Origin: Streptomyces toyocaensis
Lineage (GTDB): Bacteria; Actinomycetota; Actinomycetes; Streptomycetales; Streptomycetaceae
Direction of reading: 5' to 3'
NCBI RefSeq assembly: GCF_000725125.1
Contig: NZ_JFCB01000005.1
Location: 62,001-126,000, forward strand
DNA length: 64,000 bases
Below the pieces are notes generated by a model, which worked only from the letters and a program-made list of their open reading frames with translations, was not told the origin of the DNA and did not search any database. Below, in pieces: positions 8,492-17,394 of the stretch. Positions within the stretch are counted from its first letter, which is position 1. The number at the start of each line of letters is the position of its first letter. The position numbers and the translations under genes are program-made.

Positions 8492-10396
8492 ATGAAGCTG
8501 CGCGGGAAGAGGTCCGCGGACGCCCAGTCCCGGTCACGGCGGGGCGAGCTGGCGGCCCAGCTGACCGCCCCGGTGCGCGCCTTCATGGCGACCGAGGCGG
8601 GCAGTGCGGGCCTGCTCCTGGTCGCGGTGGCGGTGGCCCTGGTCTGGGCGAACTCGCCGTGGTCGGAGGCGTACACGTCCCTGTGGCACACCGAGGCGTC
8701 CGTCGCGGTGGGAAACGCGCGGTTGTCGATGGACCTGGGGCACTGGGTCAACGACGGGCTGATGGCCCTGTTCTTCTTCGTCATCGGCCTGGAGGTCCGC
8801 TACGAACTCTCCGTGGGCGCGCTGAACGACCGCCGCCGCATCATGATCCCGGGCCTGGCCGGGCTCGGCGGCATGGTGGTGCCCGTCCTGCTGTACCTGG
8901 CGATCTCCCCCGGGGGTGACGCCGCCGACGGCTGGGGCATCGTCATCGGCACCGACACGGCGTTCATGCTGGGCGCGCTCGCCGTGGTGGGCCCCCGGTT
9001 CGTCACACAGCTGCGGATCTTCCTGCTGGCCATCACGGTCATCGACGACATCGTGGCGGTCACCGTGATCGGCGTGGTCTACTCCGGCACCATCAACGTG
9101 CCGCAACTGATCGCCGCGCTCGTCCTCGGTGTGGTCCTGTCGGCGCTGACCCGCTTCGGCGTCTGGCAGGCCGCACCGTACGTCCTCGTCGTCCTCGTGA
9201 TGTGGTTCGCCACGCTCGACGCGGGCCTGCACGCCTCCATCGCCGGCATGCTCGGCGGTCTCCTCATCCCCGCCCGCAACCCCTCCCGCGAGAACGTGGA
9301 GCACGCCGCGCGACGCTTCCGCGCCTTCCGGCAGTCACCCCGCCCGGACGTCGGCAGGACGGCACGCAGGGGACTGCAGAAGGCCGTCTCCGTCAACGAG
9401 CGGCTCCAGACGTACCTCCACCCCTGGTCCAGCTACGTCATCGTCCCGGTGTTCGCCCTCGCCAACGCCGGTGTCGACCTGCGCGACGGCGTCCTGGCCG
9501 ACGCCCTCCGCTCCTCACTCACCTGGGCCGTGACCGTGGGTCTGGTCGCCGGGAAGCTCGTCGGCGTCTGGGGCGGGGCCGTGCTCGGCACCCGGCTCGG
9601 CCTCGGCAGGCTCCCCACCGGGGTGGGGCAGGGCCACGTCCTGGGCGGCGGCGCCCTGTCCGGCATCGGGTTCACCGTCTCCCTGCTGATCGCCGGACTG
9701 GCCTTCAAGGACGCGCCGCAGGCCCTCGCCCGGGCGACGGTCGGCGTGCTGCTCGCGGCCCTGTTCGCCGCCCTCCTCGGCTGGCTGGTGTTCCGGCTCG
9801 CCGCCGTCCTGGGCGGGCAGAGGGACGCGGACCTGCCCCGCTACCTCGACCGCCCCGTCGACCCGGAGACCGACCACATCCTCGGTCCCCCGCACGCACC
9901 CCTGACCCTGGTGGAGTACGGCGACTTCGAATGCCCCTTCTGCGCCCGCGCCACCGGCGTCACCAAGGAACTGCGGCAGCGCTTCGGCGACCGGTTCCGC
10001 TACGTGTTCCGGCACCTGCCGCTGCCCGACGTGCACCCGCACGCGGAACTCGCCGCGCGCGCCGCCGTCGCCGCCGACGCCCAGGGCCGCTTCTGGGACA
10101 TGCACGACCTGCTCTACCGGCACCAGGAGGAACTCGAGTACGAGGACACCGTCGTCTACGCCATCGACCTCGGTCTCGACATGGAGCGGTTCCTGCGGGA
10201 CCTGGACGACGACCGGACGGCCGCCCGGGTCCGCAGGGACGCCGCCAGCGCCGAGGCCAGCGGCGTCCGGGGCGCCCCGACGTTCTTCATCGGCACCCGG
10301 CGGCACATCGGCCCGTACGACGCGGAGACGCTCGCCCGCGCACTGGAGGCGAGCACCGGGGAGGGCTCCGGCGCCACCCGGGCACCGGCGCCGTGA
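8492..10396 (+). CDS. nhaA: Na+/H+ antiporter NhaA with C-terminal DsbA/thioredoxin-like domain
   Basis: A 634-residue fusion. Residues about 20-440 are a standard NhaA antiporter: the double aspartate of [17 protein letters not shown] (about residue 177) is the ion-binding pair, and [14 protein letters not shown] and [15 protein letters not shown] are other family segments. Residues about 455-620 form a DsbA/thioredoxin-like domain with the redox motif [12 protein letters not shown]. The antiporter exchanges Na+ for protons across the cytoplasmic membrane. The fused domain should lie on one defined face, and its partner is unknown. The ATG at 8492 has GGAGACGAAGAG upstream. The last codons lie inside a repeat that recurs in the downstream spacer. 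Confidence 0.92.
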   Translation: MKLRGKRSADAQSRSRRGELAAQLTAPVRAFMATEAGSAGLLLVAVAVALVWANSPWSEAYTSLWHTEASVAVGNARLSMDLGHWVNDGLMALFFFVIGLEVRYELSVGALNDRRRIMIPGLAGLGGMVVPVLLYLAISPGGDAADGWGIVIGTDTAFMLGALAVVGPRFVTQLRIFLLAITVIDDIVAVTVIGVVYSGTINVPQLIAALVLGVVLSALTRFGVWQAAPYVLVVLVMWFATLDAGLHASIAGMLGGLLIPARNPSRENVEHAARRFRAFRQSPRPDVGRTARRGLQKAVSVNERLQTYLHPWSSYVIVPVFALANAGVDLRDGVLADALRSSLTWAVTVGLVAGKLVGVWGGAVLGTRLGLGRLPTGVGQGHVLGGGALSGIGFTVSLLIAGLAFKDAPQALARATVGVLLAALFAALLGWLVFRLAAVLGGQRDADLPRYLDRPVDPETDHILGPPHAPLTLVEYGDFECPFCARATGVTKELRQRFGDRFRYVFRHLPLPDVHPHAELAARAAVAADAQGRFWDMHDLLYRHQEELEYEDTVVYAIDLGLDMERFLRDLDDDRTAARVRRDAASAEASGVRGAPTFFIGTRRHIGPYDAETLARALEASTGEGSGATRAPAP

Positions 10397-10625
10397 CCAG
10401 CCGCACCGCCCGGCCCGACTCGGCGGGGCAGACCGCCCCGCGCCGCTCCACGGCACACGGGTCCCACGCACGCGAAGCAAGCACCCGAGAGAGCTCCGGC
10501 GCCACCCGGGCACCGGCCCGCCGGGCCCTGCCCGGCAACGCCCGGCGCCTGAGCGCGCCGCCGTGACCAGCCCACGGCACACCGCCTCACCCACGCACGC
10601 GAAGAGGGCTCCGGGGCCGTGGCCA
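10361..10625 (+). repeat. Degenerate direct repeats spanning the nhaA 3' end and spacer
   Basis: A 24-bp block (GCTCCGGCGCCACCCGGGCA plus CCGG) occurs at 10365-10388 inside nhaA and again, identical, at 10493-10516. A shorter, mutated copy begins at 10608. CACGCACGCGAAG recurs at 10465 and 10593, and CCGTGACCAGCC at 10391 and 10561. Together they look like two to three eroded copies of a unit of roughly 100-130 bp. The nhaA stop codon lies inside the first copy. No other gene is seen in 10397-10646. Confidence 0.7.
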
Positions 10626-10646
10626 GTCGTCTTCCGGCGGTACCGC

Positions 10647-13600
10647 TCAGTCGAACCAGCGGTCCCGGGCCAGCTCCTCCGTCCTGGTCGGGTCCTCCAG
10701 CAGCGCCGCCACCTCGAAGCGCCGGGGCCACTGCCCCGCCGCCCAGGCGAGCCCCGCGGCCACCCCTTCCAGCGTCGACGCGTGCAGCACGCCGTCGTCG
10801 GTGAGCCGCCAGTCGATCTCCACACCGTCGACGACCAGCTCGTCGTGCTCCACGTACGACGCCGGCGTCCCCGCTCCCAGCAGCACCCGCACCGGCTCCG
10901 GCACGTCGTGCTCGGTGCCCTCCGAGTCGATCCGACCGGTGACGGACTCGCTCAGCCGCCGCACCTGGAACAGCTCCGCCAGTTCGGCGGCCCGCGCCGG
11001 CCGCACCGGCAGCAGCGGGACACCCGAGGTGAACGGCAGCAGGTCGGGCGAGTCGACGACCACCGCGTCCGCGGCGTCCACCACCTCCACCCGCCCGTCC
11101 ACCACGGCCCGCAGATCGTCCGGCAGGGTCACCTGCTCGGGGTCCAGCTCGGCCAGCGCCCCGTACAGGGCGTGGAGCTGGGCGGCCGTGACGGGCCGGT
11201 CCGGGTCGGCGAGGCGGTCCAGCAGCTCGGCCGCGCCGCCGGGCTCGTCGAGGAGCGCGGCCACCGAGGTCCGCACGCCCAGCGCCCGCAGCACCTGCTC
11301 GTCCTCGAACCCGGTCGCGTCGGCCTCCTCGTACAGGCCCCGCAGCAGCGGATCACTGCCGGCCGCCCGCAGTCCTGCCGGGCGGCGCCCGCCGATCACG
11401 GGGTGCCCGCGCAGCCACCACGCGGTGTACGGCCGTACGACCTCGTGGGTGCCGTCGTGCAGCAGGATCCGCACCGGCTGGACGAGCGCGTCCCGCAGCG
11501 GGGGCCGCGACAGCAGGGCCAGGGCCTGCGGCCACCGGTCGTCGTCCACCAGGTCGAGGTCGCGCACGGCGACGATCTCGGTGGCGACCGGCGGGACCGG
11601 GCTGTCCGGGAAGCGGTCGAGGACGTCCTCGCTCCACACGTCCACGGCGTCGAGCAGACCGGCGTCGTCGGGTTCGGCGAAGTCACCCTCGCGCGGCTCG
11701 AGTTCGTCGGGGTCGAGGACCACGTCGGTGGCGCGGATCAGCGCGAAGTCCACCAGCACCCCGCACGCGGCGAGCGGCTGCTCGCCCCACCTGGCGGCCA
11801 GTTCGCCGTCCACTGCGGCCAGTTCGCCCTCCCGGATGACCTGGGCGAAGGGGCCACCGGGGTGGACGAGTTCGCAGGCCGGGGACAGCTCGCCGTCCTC
11901 GTCGGGGAGGGCGAGGGCGCCCAGCCACGGCTCGTCGCCGGGTTCGAGACCGGCGTCGCGGACCAGTCCCAGCACGATGTCGGCGAGTTCCTCCGCGTCC
12001 GGGGCGTCCTCCTCCCAGGTGACCCCGCCCTCGTCGTCCAGCGAGGCGGCGACGGCGGCCCGCACCTGCGGGGTGGTGAGGACGGCGCGCGGAGTGGCGG
12101 GGAGCGCGCCCAGCTTCTCCAGCAGCGGATGGGCGGCGTCCGGGTGGGCGACCTTGAGGCCGAGCCGGGCGAGGAGTTCGGCGTCGAGGGAGGCCGAGTC
12201 GGGGGTGGGCAGCAGCACCTGCCGGGGCCCGATCGTGGTCCGCCCGTCGGCCAGCGGCACCGGCAGCCCGGACAGCCGGTCCGGGTCGACCCCGGCGAGG
12301 CTGTCGTACAGCCGCCGCCACCAGTCGGGGGACTTCTCCAGTCCGGCCAGCCGGTCGATCGCCTCGGTGAGCGGCACGCGGGCGACGCCGAGGGTGCGCA
12401 GCTCCACGCGGCGTTCGAGACCGGCGGGCAGGAGGGTGGGAAGCACCTCGGCCAGCACGCGCACGGTGTCGGTCCCCGCGCCTTCGACGACCTCGGCCTC
12501 CCGGGGCCGCAGCGACTGCGGCAGCTCGAAGTCGCCGTCCTGCTCGCGCGGCTCGACGGCGGGCGGCAGGAAGGACGTCCGCGGCAGCCGGTCGAGGATC
12601 GCCTGGCGCAGGGCGCCGTCCAGCTCTCCCTTGCCGAGCGGGCCGGGCACCAGTCCGATGATCCCGGCGGTCACCGGCCGCCAGTCGGCGAGCAGTGCGG
12701 CGTAGGCGTCGGCCGCGCGCTGCACCAGGAAGTCGGTGAGCGGGCCGGGGGCGGCGTGCCGGCGGGTGGAGTCCAGCGGGAGGGAGGCGATGAGCAGGGC
12801 GGGCACGCCGAGTGGCTCGTCGCTCGGCGTGGGCGCGTGCACGACCGCGCTGGTGCGGGGCCGGGCGGGGGCGCCGTCGTCGTCGACCGGGACGGCCCAG
12901 GTGACCGACCAGTGCGGCCGCAGGCGCTCCTCGACGGGCCGGTCGGCGAGCAGGTCGGGGGTCAGCGGCCCGTGCGCGGCGGCGGTGCGCCACCGGGTGA
13001 CGCCCTCCCGCGAGTCCTCGACGACGGTGAGGCCGGCGTCGTCACGCCGGACCAGGGTGCGGGGTGCCGCGTCACCGATCTCGACGACGACGTCCTCCAG
13101 GCCGGGCAGGGCCAGCAGCAGGGCGTCGTCGACGGCGTGCAGCAGCCGCTCGGCGAGGTCGGCGGCGGCGGTGTCCCGCAGGGGGAGGATGACGGCCGTG
13201 TCGTAGGGGTCGGGCGCGGTGCCCTCGGCGGCGAACGGAAGCCGCAGCAGCGGCACGTGCCCGTCGCGGCGGCGGATCTCGTCGCCCAGCCCGGGGCTGT
13301 GCCGGGCCGTGTCGTGCGCGAGGTCCCGTGCCTCGGCCAGCGACCACCGCACCCCGCCGTGCCGTCCGACGACGGCGGGCTCGTCGGTCACGGCGAGCAC
13401 GGCGGCGAACCCGACGCCGAACCGTCCCACGGCCCGGTCCGGGGCGTCGCGCTTGGCGGAGGCCCGCAGCGTGGACAGCGACTCGACCCCGGCCGCGTCC
13501 AGCGGGGCGCCGGTGTTGGCGGCGACGAGGACCCCGTCCCGCAGGGTGAGCCGGAGCCGTCCCGGTACGCCGGCCCGGGCGGCGGCGTCGGCGGCGTTCT

Positions 13601-13778
13601 GCGCGAGCTCGACGACGAGACGGTCCCGGTACCCGCCGAGGACGAGGTCCTCCTCGGCGTTGGCGTCCTCACGGAAGCGGGCGGGACTGGTGGCCCAGGC
13701 GTCCAGGACCCCGCGCCGCAGACGCGCCGTACCGAACGGATCGGCACCCTCGGCGGCGGGCCGCACGAACTTGCTCAC
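10647..13778 (-). CDS. Large Hsp90/sacsin-like ATPase (N-terminal GHKL ATPase domain)
   Basis: A 1043-residue protein. The N-terminal 200 residues hold a GHKL-type ATP-binding fold: LVVELAQNAADAAARAG (the asparagine of the N box near residue 60), then RFGVGFAAVLAVTDEP, a G-box-like segment. This arrangement is seen in sacsin and Hsp90-like proteins. The remaining 800 residues are acidic, leucine-rich and lack a motif I know. The start GTG at 13778 (MSKFVRPAAEG) is preceded by AGGAGAG at a good distance; an ATG five codons upstream is possible. It is a conserved single gene in Streptomyces, possibly a chaperone or assembly factor; the function is not established. Confidence 0.75.
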   Translation of the reverse strand: MSKFVRPAAEGADPFGTARLRRGVLDAWATSPARFREDANAEEDLVLGGYRDRLVVELAQNAADAAARAGVPGRLRLTLRDGVLVAANTGAPLDAAGVESLSTLRASAKRDAPDRAVGRFGVGFAAVLAVTDEPAVVGRHGGVRWSLAEARDLAHDTARHSPGLGDEIRRRDGHVPLLRLPFAAEGTAPDPYDTAVILPLRDTAAADLAERLLHAVDDALLLALPGLEDVVVEIGDAAPRTLVRRDDAGLTVVEDSREGVTRWRTAAAHGPLTPDLLADRPVEERLRPHWSVTWAVPVDDDGAPARPRTSAVVHAPTPSDEPLGVPALLIASLPLDSTRRHAAPGPLTDFLVQRAADAYAALLADWRPVTAGIIGLVPGPLGKGELDGALRQAILDRLPRTSFLPPAVEPREQDGDFELPQSLRPREAEVVEGAGTDTVRVLAEVLPTLLPAGLERRVELRTLGVARVPLTEAIDRLAGLEKSPDWWRRLYDSLAGVDPDRLSGLPVPLADGRTTIGPRQVLLPTPDSASLDAELLARLGLKVAHPDAAHPLLEKLGALPATPRAVLTTPQVRAAVAASLDDEGGVTWEEDAPDAEELADIVLGLVRDAGLEPGDEPWLGALALPDEDGELSPACELVHPGGPFAQVIREGELAAVDGELAARWGEQPLAACGVLVDFALIRATDVVLDPDELEPREGDFAEPDDAGLLDAVDVWSEDVLDRFPDSPVPPVATEIVAVRDLDLVDDDRWPQALALLSRPPLRDALVQPVRILLHDGTHEVVRPYTAWWLRGHPVIGGRRPAGLRAAGSDPLLRGLYEEADATGFEDEQVLRALGVRTSVAALLDEPGGAAELLDRLADPDRPVTAAQLHALYGALAELDPEQVTLPDDLRAVVDGRVEVVDAADAVVVDSPDLLPFTSGVPLLPVRPARAAELAELFQVRRLSESVTGRIDSEGTEHDVPEPVRVLLGAGTPASYVEHDELVVDGVEIDWRLTDDGVLHASTLEGVAAGLAWAAGQWPRRFEVAALLEDPTRTEELARDRWFD

Positions 13779-13939
13779 GTTGACTCTCCTCATCGGCCCT
13801 GATCGGCGTGAGCTCGAAGGTACCGCCCCGCCCGGCGGAGCCGCTGCCACCGGCCGGACGGGGCCCAGGAGCCATCGATCCGAATCGGGCCCTGGACCGG
13901 GCTGACCTGTTCAGTGGCGCGACAAACGGAGGAGCGGCC

Positions 13940-14347
13940 TCAGACGTCCTTGATCTGCACGCGGCCGCCGCACAGTTTCGTCCAGTCGTCACGGTCCGAG
14001 GTCAGCACCAGCACCGGCCCCGGGACGCGAAGCGCCATCGCGGCCACCAGGGCGTCGATGGCGTACTTGTGACCGTGCAGCCCACCGGCCTCGCTCAGCA
14101 GCCGTACCGCGGTGAGACTGTCCGCGTGTGTGACGTCCTGGACCTGAAGGCGGGAGAGCACCCAGTGCAGCCGGGCGGTGTCCGTCTTTCCATGGACGGC
14201 CTCCACCACAGTCAAAGCGGACACCAGGACGGGCACGCCCACGCGCCGGGCCGCCTCGATCCGGGTGATCATCTGCCGGTCGTTGCGCAGGAGCAGCGAC
14301 AGTCCCTGGGAGTCGAGCACCAGAGATCTGGCCGCGGGTGCCTTCAT
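13940..14347 (-). CDS. vapC: PIN-domain ribonuclease toxin, VapC family
   Basis: A 135-residue PIN domain. The acidic catalytic set is visible: D in SLVLDSQGLS (about residue 12), E in LTVVEAVHG (about residue 49), D in YAIDALVAAMA (about residue 98) and D in LTSDRDDW near the C terminus. VapC toxins cleave specific RNAs and are blocked by their VapB partner. Its ATG overlaps the stop of the upstream antitoxin gene by 4 bp (ATGA), the classic layout for coupled toxin translation. Confidence 0.88.
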   Translation of the reverse strand: MKAPAARSLVLDSQGLSLLLRNDRQMITRIEAARRVGVPVLVSALTVVEAVHGKTDTARLHWVLSRLQVQDVTHADSLTAVRLLSEAGGLHGHKYAIDALVAAMALRVPGPVLVLTSDRDDWTKLCGGRVQIKDV

Positions 14348-14619
14348 GCGGCGCTGTCGTCGGACGCGTACGGCGCCGGAGCGTCACCGAACAGCTCACG
14401 CTGCGCGGCCTGGACCTCGGCCTCGCTCAACGGTTCGTGCTCGCCTTCGTAGGCGGCCACGATCTCGGCGAGGCCGTCCATCGCGAGTTGGTGCCGGACC
14501 GCCGCGGTCACATAGGCGGACACGCCCCGCTTGCCGGTGCGCGTGCGCAGAGCACCGAGGAGTTCCGAAGGCAGCGAGACGGAGATGTTCTCCGTGCCGC
14601 CGGGGCGTGGTGACTTCAC
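14344..14619 (-). CDS. vapB: VapB-type antitoxin (ribbon-helix-helix)
   Basis: A 91-residue protein with an N-terminal DNA-binding strand ENISVSLPSELLGALRTR and helix-rich RGVSAYVTAAVRHQLAM, then an acidic tail (EGEHEPLSEAEVQ) that would wrap the toxin. I start at GTG 14619 rather than the open-frame limit at 14730. TAGAAT (complement of 14627-14632) ends 7 nt before it and there is no Shine-Dalgarno sequence, so the mRNA is probably leaderless. It is followed by vapC with a 4-bp overlap. Confidence 0.82.
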   Translation of the reverse strand: MKSPRPGGTENISVSLPSELLGALRTRTGKRGVSAYVTAAVRHQLAMDGLAEIVAAYEGEHEPLSEAEVQAAQRELFGDAPAPYASDDSAA

Positions 14620-14626
14620 GGGACCG

Positions 14627-14650
14627 ATTCTAGTACATGAATTATTACAC
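14627..14650 (-). promoter_or_regulatory. vapBC promoter and near-palindromic operator
   Basis: On the minus strand the -10 hexamer TAGAAT (14627-14632) is directly preceded by an AT-rich near-palindrome GTGTAATAATTCATGTAC (14633-14650) centred on AATT. VapB-VapC complexes usually repress their own promoter at such sites. The composition contrasts strongly with the surrounding GC-rich DNA. Confidence 0.5.
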
Positions 14651-14996
14651 CGCAGGGCGACGGAGACCCACGCCACATCCACCCGACGCCCGAACCGGCC
14701 GCCCGGTGACAAGCGGCACAGGCGCGACATCCGGTACTACCCGGAATAGTCGTGAAGTGGCTGAACCGAAAACGGACAATTAGTGCGCAGCGCTGATCGA
14801 TCAGCTTGAAATGGGGGGTTTCGCGCCGTACGACCCTCTCCGTCAAGAGACGTACATCTCACGCCCGAAGTACGACCTTTCGTCGTAGGTCACACCTTTG
14901 CGGCTTTCGTGAGGGGCGGGCTACCAAGGAACGGCCACCACGGCACGGACCCGTTCCGCCGGTGGCTTCCCCCGCCCCCTCCCCCATGAGGTTTCG
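14651..14996. other. Long leader/spacer between vapB and the M23 peptidase, with hairpins
   Basis: No gene is seen here. GCTGATCGATCAGC at 14792-14805 is a perfect 14-bp palindrome. TACGAC (14871-14876) and GTCGTA (14882-14887) form a short hairpin in the peptidase leader. Cell-wall peptidase genes in Streptomyces often have structured 5' leaders (c-di-AMP riboswitches are known for some), but I could not match that consensus here. Promoter position is not clear. Confidence 0.4.
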
Positions 14997-15671
14997 ATGT
15001 TCCAGCGCGTCACGTCCCGTCTCCCCCGTACGTCCCTGACCCGCACCCGTGCGGCCGTGCTGGCCGCCGGCCTGGGCTCCACGGCCGTCCTGGGAGCCGG
15101 GGTCGCGGTCGCCGCCGCGGACACCGCGGCCGTGTCCGGCACCGCCACCGCCGTTCAGGCGCAGGCCGCCGCCCAGGCCGAGGCCGCGAAGACGCAGGCC
15201 GCCAAGGCCACCCAGGCCAAGCAGGCCAAGGCCGCGGCCGCGAAGACGCAGGCGTCCTGGGTCTCGCCGGTGAAGAGCTACAAGCTGTCCGCGAGCTTCG
15301 CCCAGAACGGCGGCATGTGGGCCTCCAAGCACTCCGGCCAGGACTACGCCGTCCCCACCGGCACCCCGGTCCTCGCCACCCACGGCGGCACCGTCGTCAA
15401 GGCCGGCGGCAACGGCGCCGGCGACGGCCCCGCCTACGGCAACGCCGTCGTGATCAAGCACGGCAACAAGACGTACTCCCAGTACGCCCACCTGTCCTCG
15501 GTCAACGTGAAGGCCGGCCAGATCGTCAAGACCGGCCAGAAGATCGCCCTGTCCGGCAACACCGGCAACTCCAGCGGACCCCACCTGCACTTCGAGATCC
15601 GCACCAGCCCGAACTACGGCACCGCCGTCGACCCGGCGCAGTTCCTCCGCGCCAACGGCGTCACCCTCTGA
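14997..15671 (+). CDS. Secreted M23 family metallopeptidase (lysostaphin-like)
   Basis: A 224-residue exported cell-wall hydrolase. A signal peptide (residues 1 to about 40, ending AVAAADTA) is followed by an alanine/glutamine/lysine-rich linker (about 50-85), then the LytM/M23 domain. Zinc ligands are visible in KHSGQDYAVPTGTPV (first H and D) and in GPHLHFEIR (HxH). The family cleaves glycyl bonds in peptidoglycan cross-links. The ATG at 14997 has GAGG 6 nt upstream. The gene is followed by a short hairpin terminator. Confidence 0.9.
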   Translation: MFQRVTSRLPRTSLTRTRAAVLAAGLGSTAVLGAGVAVAAADTAAVSGTATAVQAQAAAQAEAAKTQAAKATQAKQAKAAAAKTQASWVSPVKSYKLSASFAQNGGMWASKHSGQDYAVPTGTPVLATHGGTVVKAGGNGAGDGPAYGNAVVIKHGNKTYSQYAHLSSVNVKAGQIVKTGQKIALSGNTGNSSGPHLHFEIRTSPNYGTAVDPAQFLRANGVTL

Positions 15672-15751
15672 CGCACGCCGATACACGCACCCGACCCGGA
15701 GAACGGCCCCTCGCCCGTCCTCGGGGTCGCGTCGTCGTCCAGCGGAGAGAA

Positions 15752-15771
15752 CGCCCCGTCGGGCCGGGGCG
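15752..15771. terminator. Hairpin between convergent genes
   Basis: CGCCCCG and CGGGGCG form a 7-bp stem with a 6-nt loop. It lies between the M23 peptidase stop and the stop of the convergent antitoxin gene and could end transcription from either side. Confidence 0.45.
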
Positions 15772-15779
15772 GTGGCGGA

Positions 15780-16088
15780 TCAGGCCGCGTATCCCTCGAA
15801 GCGGAACTCGGGACTCGTGCGAGGGTCGATGCGCGCTCCGGCTTCCAGAGCTGTGGCCAGTCGCTCGATCAGCTCAAGCGTGGGGTCGACGCCGCTCTCC
15901 TCGATGGCCTCGATGTCTTCTTCGGTCAGCGCGGCACGACGCGCGAGTTCCGCGGTGGTCCAGCCGAGAGCCGAGCGCCGGTCGCAGACCGCCTGCACGA
16001 AGTCCATACGCCGACCCGCGGCACGGTACGCCGCATCCTCACGGTGGTCCGCCGGAACCTTCCAACTCGTGTGGTATCCGCTGCTCAT
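15780..16088 (-). CDS. XRE-family helix-turn-helix antitoxin (HigA-like)
   Basis: A 102-residue protein with a C-terminal helix-turn-helix (GWTTAELARRAALTEEDIEA, about residues 45-64, then a second helix ELIERLATALEAG). The ATG at 16088 is preceded by GAGGAGG at 7 nt. Directly upstream, sharing the ATGA overlap, is the truncated end of a RelE/HigB-type toxin, so this was the antitoxin of a HigBA-like pair. It is now an orphan DNA-binding protein that could still act as a repressor. Confidence 0.75.
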   Translation of the reverse strand: MSSGYHTSWKVPADHREDAAYRAAGRRMDFVQAVCDRRSALGWTTAELARRAALTEEDIEAIEESGVDPTLELIERLATALEAGARIDPRTSPEFRFEGYAA

Positions 16089-16201
16089 CGGGCCTGCCTC
16101 CTCGTCCGTGCTTCCTCGCACAGTTTCCTCGCTCGCTGCACCCCGAGGACTTCGTCCCGCATCTGCGTCCGGGCCTTTCGAAGAACCGTGACCTTCAGGC
16201 C
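16085..16201 (-). pseudogene. C-terminal remnant of a HigB/RelE-type toxin
   Basis: Thirty-eight codons read GLKVTVLRKARTQMRDEVLG and onward VQRARKLCEEART to a TGA that overlaps the ATG of the XRE gene by 4 bp. The segment VLRKAR...EVxxAxRA resembles the last strand and basic C-terminal helix of phage-derived HigB-like toxins (LTVFRKxR...E...ARRA). In frame upstream there is an immediate TGA at 16202-16204 and no recognisable N-terminal part, so the toxin appears 5'-truncated and inactive. Confidence 0.6.
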
Positions 16202-16344
16202 TCAGGCCGCCTGACGCCGATCACCGCCCGGGTCCCCACCCACCCACGCGCGGCGATCATCACTGACTGCAAAGCACACTTGCCTGTCCGTGACCGAAGC
16301 CTCGAAGATGTAAGGGAATTGCACTCACCAGGGGGATGGAGCGC

Positions 16345-17259
16345 ATGACAACGACCACGCAGCCGCGCCGGGACGTCAGTACTCGCGTGGCAGAGGCATT
16401 GTCCTCCCAGGTGCTGAACGCCTTGGTGGGTATCGCCGGTATCGCCATTCCCATAGCCGCCTGGGTGGCCGAGAAGAGCCTGCTCAAGGACGTTCTCCTG
16501 GCGGCCGAGACCGTGCTGTTACTGCTCATGGTGGCCAACCACATGTGGTTACGCCGTATCTACATCCAGCTTCGCCGGGCCAACGACCGGCACATGTCGG
16601 ACGCCCGTTACTTCGCGCTGGTCCGTGAGCAGTTGGAACGGGAACTCATGGCCGGGTTCGGTGAGATCGCCGACGGGCACCTCCAGGTGTACGCGTCCGA
16701 GGTACCCCGGCTCTCCGTACTGCTCTTCCAGGCCCTCATCGACTCAGGCACCGAACCCAAGCGAGTCCTGGCGGCCGACCTCACCACCAGCCCCGACCTG
16801 CTGACGCAGCGGCGGGAGTACCTGGCCGTCAACCGGCGGCTGATCGAGGCGGGCGGAACCGTCCAACGGCTCTTCATCTGCTGGCAGGACGATCTCGCCA
16901 GGGAGGACTTCGCACGTCCCCTCCTCGAGCTCGTCGACCATCATCGTTCGCTGGGCGTCCAGTGCGCGCTTGCCGTGCGCGACCGATTGCGGGCCGACCA
17001 GGCCGTGGACTTCGTGGTGGTCTCGAAGGCGGCGGTCCTCCTGGAGGAAGAGCAGGGGGACGCCGACTACCGCCGGGGCCGGAGCTCCGTCTACTTCAAG
17101 CACGTCGAACGCTGGGCCGGGCGGTTCGAGTCGATCTGGGGGCACGGCTCCGATTCGGCGCCGTTCGTCCTGCAGTCCTACGAGACGACCGTCCGGCCCA
17201 TGATGAACGGCGGGGCGTGGGACGAGGCAGCCGTCCGTGAGGCAACGGTCCGCCTCTGA
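16345..17259 (+). CDS. Membrane-anchored protein of unknown function with two TTA codons
   Basis: A 304-residue protein I cannot place in a named family. Residues about 20-65 form two hydrophobic segments (VLNALVGIAGIAIPIAAWVA and VLLAAETVLLLLMVANHMW), then a short basic loop. A soluble alpha/beta domain of about 210 residues follows, with alternating strands such as KRVLAADLTT, VQRLFICWQDD and VDFVVVSKAAVLLE. This layout vaguely recalls phospholipase-D-like effector or sensor domains, but no HKD motif is present. Two TTA codons (16519 and 16549) lie in the membrane segment, so translation should depend on bldA tRNA. An ATG at 16336 is an alternative start. Confidence 0.7.
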   Translation: MTTTTQPRRDVSTRVAEALSSQVLNALVGIAGIAIPIAAWVAEKSLLKDVLLAAETVLLLLMVANHMWLRRIYIQLRRANDRHMSDARYFALVREQLERELMAGFGEIADGHLQVYASEVPRLSVLLFQALIDSGTEPKRVLAADLTTSPDLLTQRREYLAVNRRLIEAGGTVQRLFICWQDDLAREDFARPLLELVDHHRSLGVQCALAVRDRLRADQAVDFVVVSKAAVLLEEEQGDADYRRGRSSVYFKHVERWAGRFESIWGHGSDSAPFVLQSYETTVRPMMNGGAWDEAAVREATVRL

Positions 17260-17394
17260 GGCAGGCGAGGTGTCCCACACCCCGCTCCACTCCATCACGC
17301 TCCGTGACACCGAACGGGTTTAGCTAGCATGGAGCGACGGCCGGTCCGGACCTGGCGGGACGGCGCGAAGTCACAGCGCGACGGAAAGTACGTG

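Noticed and set aside
10563-13802. A 1079-codon open frame on the plus strand
   Set aside because: It is the antisense shadow of the sacsin-like gene: biased composition, no protein motifs, no ribosome site.
14740-14996. A c-di-AMP (ydaO-type) riboswitch before the M23 peptidase
   Set aside because: Known for some Streptomyces wall hydrolases, but I could not align the conserved core; only small hairpins are visible.
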